Part shown: positions 62,575-64,000 of the stretch, piece after piece | How positions within the stretch are numbered: the stretch's first letter is position 1 | Layout of the letters: every line of letters begins with the position of its first letter | Assembly: GCF_006152115.1 (NCBI RefSeq) | Contig: NZ_VDFU01000012.1 | Location: 1-64,000 of the forward strand | Source of the DNA: Rubellimicrobium rubrum | GTDB lineage: Bacteria; Pseudomonadota; Alphaproteobacteria; Rhodobacterales; Rhodobacteraceae | Length of the DNA: 64,000 nucleotides | Direction of reading: 5' to 3' | Program-made: the position numbers and the translations under genes | Notes under the pieces: generated by a model | Seen by the model: the letters and a program-made list of their open reading frames with translations, nothing else | Told to the model about the DNA's origin: nothing | The model's database searches: none

Positions 62575-63123
62575 TCAGCCGCCGGGGTTGGTGGCGAGAT
62601 AGGCGATCAGGTTGGCGCGGTCCTGCACGTCCTTGATGCCGTTGAAGTTCATCTTGGTCCCAGGCGCGTAGTCCGTGGGGGCCAGAATGAAGAGGTTCAG
62701 CGCGTCGGCCGTCCAGGACTCGGCGACCTGCTCCAGCGCTCCGGAATAATCGAACCCTTCGATGGCGTCGACCGGACGGTCCACCACGCCGTACAGCGTC
62801 GGACCGGTGCGGTTCTCGCCCTGAGCCAGCGAATGGCAGGCCGAGCAGGGGCGGAACTCGCCTTCGCCGGCGGCGGGATCGGCAGCCGCGAAGGCTTCCT
62901 GGAACTCGGCGGTGAGCTGCTCGGGCGTGACCTCGGCCACGGCTTCGCCGCCCTCGCCGCTTTCGACGGGGATCACATAGGCCTGGTGCAGCTCCTCGCC
63001 TTCCGCGACATGGGTTTCACCCCCGCCGTAGATCGCCTGTGCCGCCCAGCCCCCAAGCAGAAAAACCAGGAGGGTGCCGCAGAAGCCTCCCACGATCTTG
63101 GTAAGGGTCATCGTGTCGAACAT
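62575..63123 (-). CDS. membrane-anchored cytochrome c (cyt c-y/CycM type)
   Basis: 182 residues from ATG 63123 (a second Met four codons on is also possible). N-terminal anchor TLTKIVGGFCGTLLVFLLGG-WAAQ is followed by an acidic linker. The haem site is CSACH in EFRPCSACHSLAQG, and the axial Met lies in PGTKMNFNG. Carries electrons from the bc1 complex to terminal oxidase or reaction centre at the periplasmic face. Divergent from pheA, as in other Rhodobacteraceae. Confidence 0.92.
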   Translation of the reverse strand: MFDTMTLTKIVGGFCGTLLVFLLGGWAAQAIYGGGETHVAEGEELHQAYVIPVESGEGGEAVAEVTPEQLTAEFQEAFAAADPAAGEGEFRPCSACHSLAQGENRTGPTLYGVVDRPVDAIEGFDYSGALEQVAESWTADALNLFILAPTDYAPGTKMNFNGIKDVQDRANLIAYLATNPGG

Positions 63124-63263
63124 GTCGCGTCTTGTCCCAGGAGCCTTTGTCGCGCGCCATGTATCCGCTTCCCGCCGCTCTCCGCAAGGTGTAGGCGCCG
63201 GCACGACACAGTGAGCGGGTGCGGCATGACCGCGCTGACGCTCTGCCGCAACAGGAAGCCCCC

Positions 63264-64000
63264 ATGCCGCGCATCGCGTTCCAGGGCGAGGTCGGCGCCT
63301 ACGGCCACCAGGCCTGCCTCGAGGCGCGCCCCGACCACGACCCCCTCCCCTGCCCCACCTTCGAGGATGCGATCGAGGCCGTCCGCTCGGGCGCGGCCGA
63401 CCTGGGCATGATCGCCATTGAGAACTCGACCTACGGGCGCGTGGCCGATGTCCACCAGCTGCTGCCCGAAAGCGGCCTGCATATCGTGGACGAGCACTTC
63501 CTGCGGGTCCGCATCAGCGTCCTGGGCGTCCGGGGCGCGCGGATCTCGGATCTGCGGCGCGTCCGGGGCATGGCGATCCTGCTGGGCCAGGCCCGGGGCT
63601 TCGTCCGCGCGCACGGTCTCCAGACCCTCGCCTGGTCCGACAACGCCGCCGGCGCCCGCGAGGTGGCCCATCTCGGCGACCCGGCAGAGGGCTCCCTCGC
63701 CCCCGAGATCGCCGCGAAGGTCTATGGGCTCGACGTCCTGGCCTCGGGCGTCGAGGACCACGAGGGCAACACCACCCGCTTCCTTGTCATGTCGCCCCAG
63801 GCCGACCTGTCGCGCCGTGGCGAGGGGGGCATGATGACCAGCCTCGTCTTTCGCGTCCGCAACATCCCCGCCGCGCTCTACAAGGCGCTGGGGGGCTTCG
63901 CCACGAACGGCCTCAACGTGACCAAGCTCGAAAGCTACCTCGTGGGTGGCCGGTTCCAGGCCGCGCAGTTCTACGCCGAGGTCGAAGGCCACCCCGAGGA
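63264..64000 (+). CDS. pheA: prephenate dehydratase (partial, cut by window end)
   Basis: 245 codons present. RIAFQGEVGAYGHQACLEAR, then DLGMIAIENSTYGRVADVHQ, and the catalytic GNTTRFLVMSP (TRF). An ACT regulatory domain starts near MMTSLVFRVRNIPAALYKAL and binds Phe. Makes phenylpyruvate in phenylalanine synthesis. The last 30 or so residues lie beyond the window. Confidence 0.96.
   Translation, partial: MPRIAFQGEVGAYGHQACLEARPDHDPLPCPTFEDAIEAVRSGAADLGMIAIENSTYGRVADVHQLLPESGLHIVDEHFLRVRISVLGVRGARISDLRRVRGMAILLGQARGFVRAHGLQTLAWSDNAAGAREVAHLGDPAEGSLAPEIAAKVYGLDVLASGVEDHEGNTTRFLVMSPQADLSRRGEGGMMTSLVFRVRNIPAALYKALGGFATNGLNVTKLESYLVGGRFQAAQFYAEVEGHPE

Overview
The window reads as an alphaproteobacterial chromosome, most likely Rhodobacteraceae. 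The right flank (46.2-64 kb) is uniformly GC-rich and carries housekeeping genes usual for that family: a GlcD-type FAD oxidase, hemC, hemE, hemF, a yejABEF peptide/nickel-type ABC transporter, clpS, a D,D-carboxypeptidase with a SPOR tail, a membrane-anchored cytochrome c and a prephenate dehydratase cut by the window end. The genus is an inference.

From about 770 to 46,085 the window is a single integrated genomic island of about 45.3 kb. Its right end restores a complete tRNA-Met(CAT) gene (46043-46116, minus strand). A 44-bp direct copy of the 3' half of that tRNA, with 2 mismatches, lies at 770-813, next to a P4-type tyrosine integrase that reads into the island. Left of this attL-like copy are decayed remnants: a multiply frameshifted proline racemase-family gene and the tail of an IS3-type transposase.

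Island layout, left to right. (1) Mobility and replication module at 0.9-5.6 kb: integrase, AlpA-like HTH protein, RepA-like AAA ATPase, HTH/HGGKSTGP protein and a long hairpin. (2) An insertion-sequence graveyard at 5.9-12.8 kb: pieces of IS110, IS5 (twice), IS21 istB, IS256 and IS66, with a broken GIY-YIG gene, a frameshifted gene, a RelE-type toxin-antitoxin pair and a secreted protein of 15-residue repeats. (3) A defence-rich region at 14.2-46 kb. It holds a prokaryotic viperin (radical SAM, expected to make chain-terminating ddh-nucleotides), a coiled-coil/NYN-type nuclease, an inositol-phosphatase/ADP-ribosylglycohydrolase fusion with uncharacterised neighbours, a degenerate recombinase-like protein, a three-gene unit with a candidate PD-(D/E)xK nuclease, a DUF4357-like protein, an EEP-family nuclease, and a complete type I BREX operon (brxA-brxB-brxC-pglX-pglZ-brxL).

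The last cargo, against the tRNA, is a four-gene operon with overlapping stop/start codons (40405-45846, minus strand). It encodes a four-TM coiled-coil protein, a one-TM protein with a VWA-like start, a MotA/ZorA-like channel protein with a long coiled-coil tail, and a MotB/ZorB-like protein with an OmpA domain and three internal repeats. It resembles the ZorAB motor of Zorya but lacks ZorC, ZorD and ZorE. It is the best candidate here for an undescribed system.

The genes fit a mobile defence island: BREX modifies DNA and blocks phage replication, viperin would poison phage transcription, and the membrane motor and nuclease modules may add other layers. Only the BREX and viperin roles rest on well-studied families; the rest is inference from domains and context.
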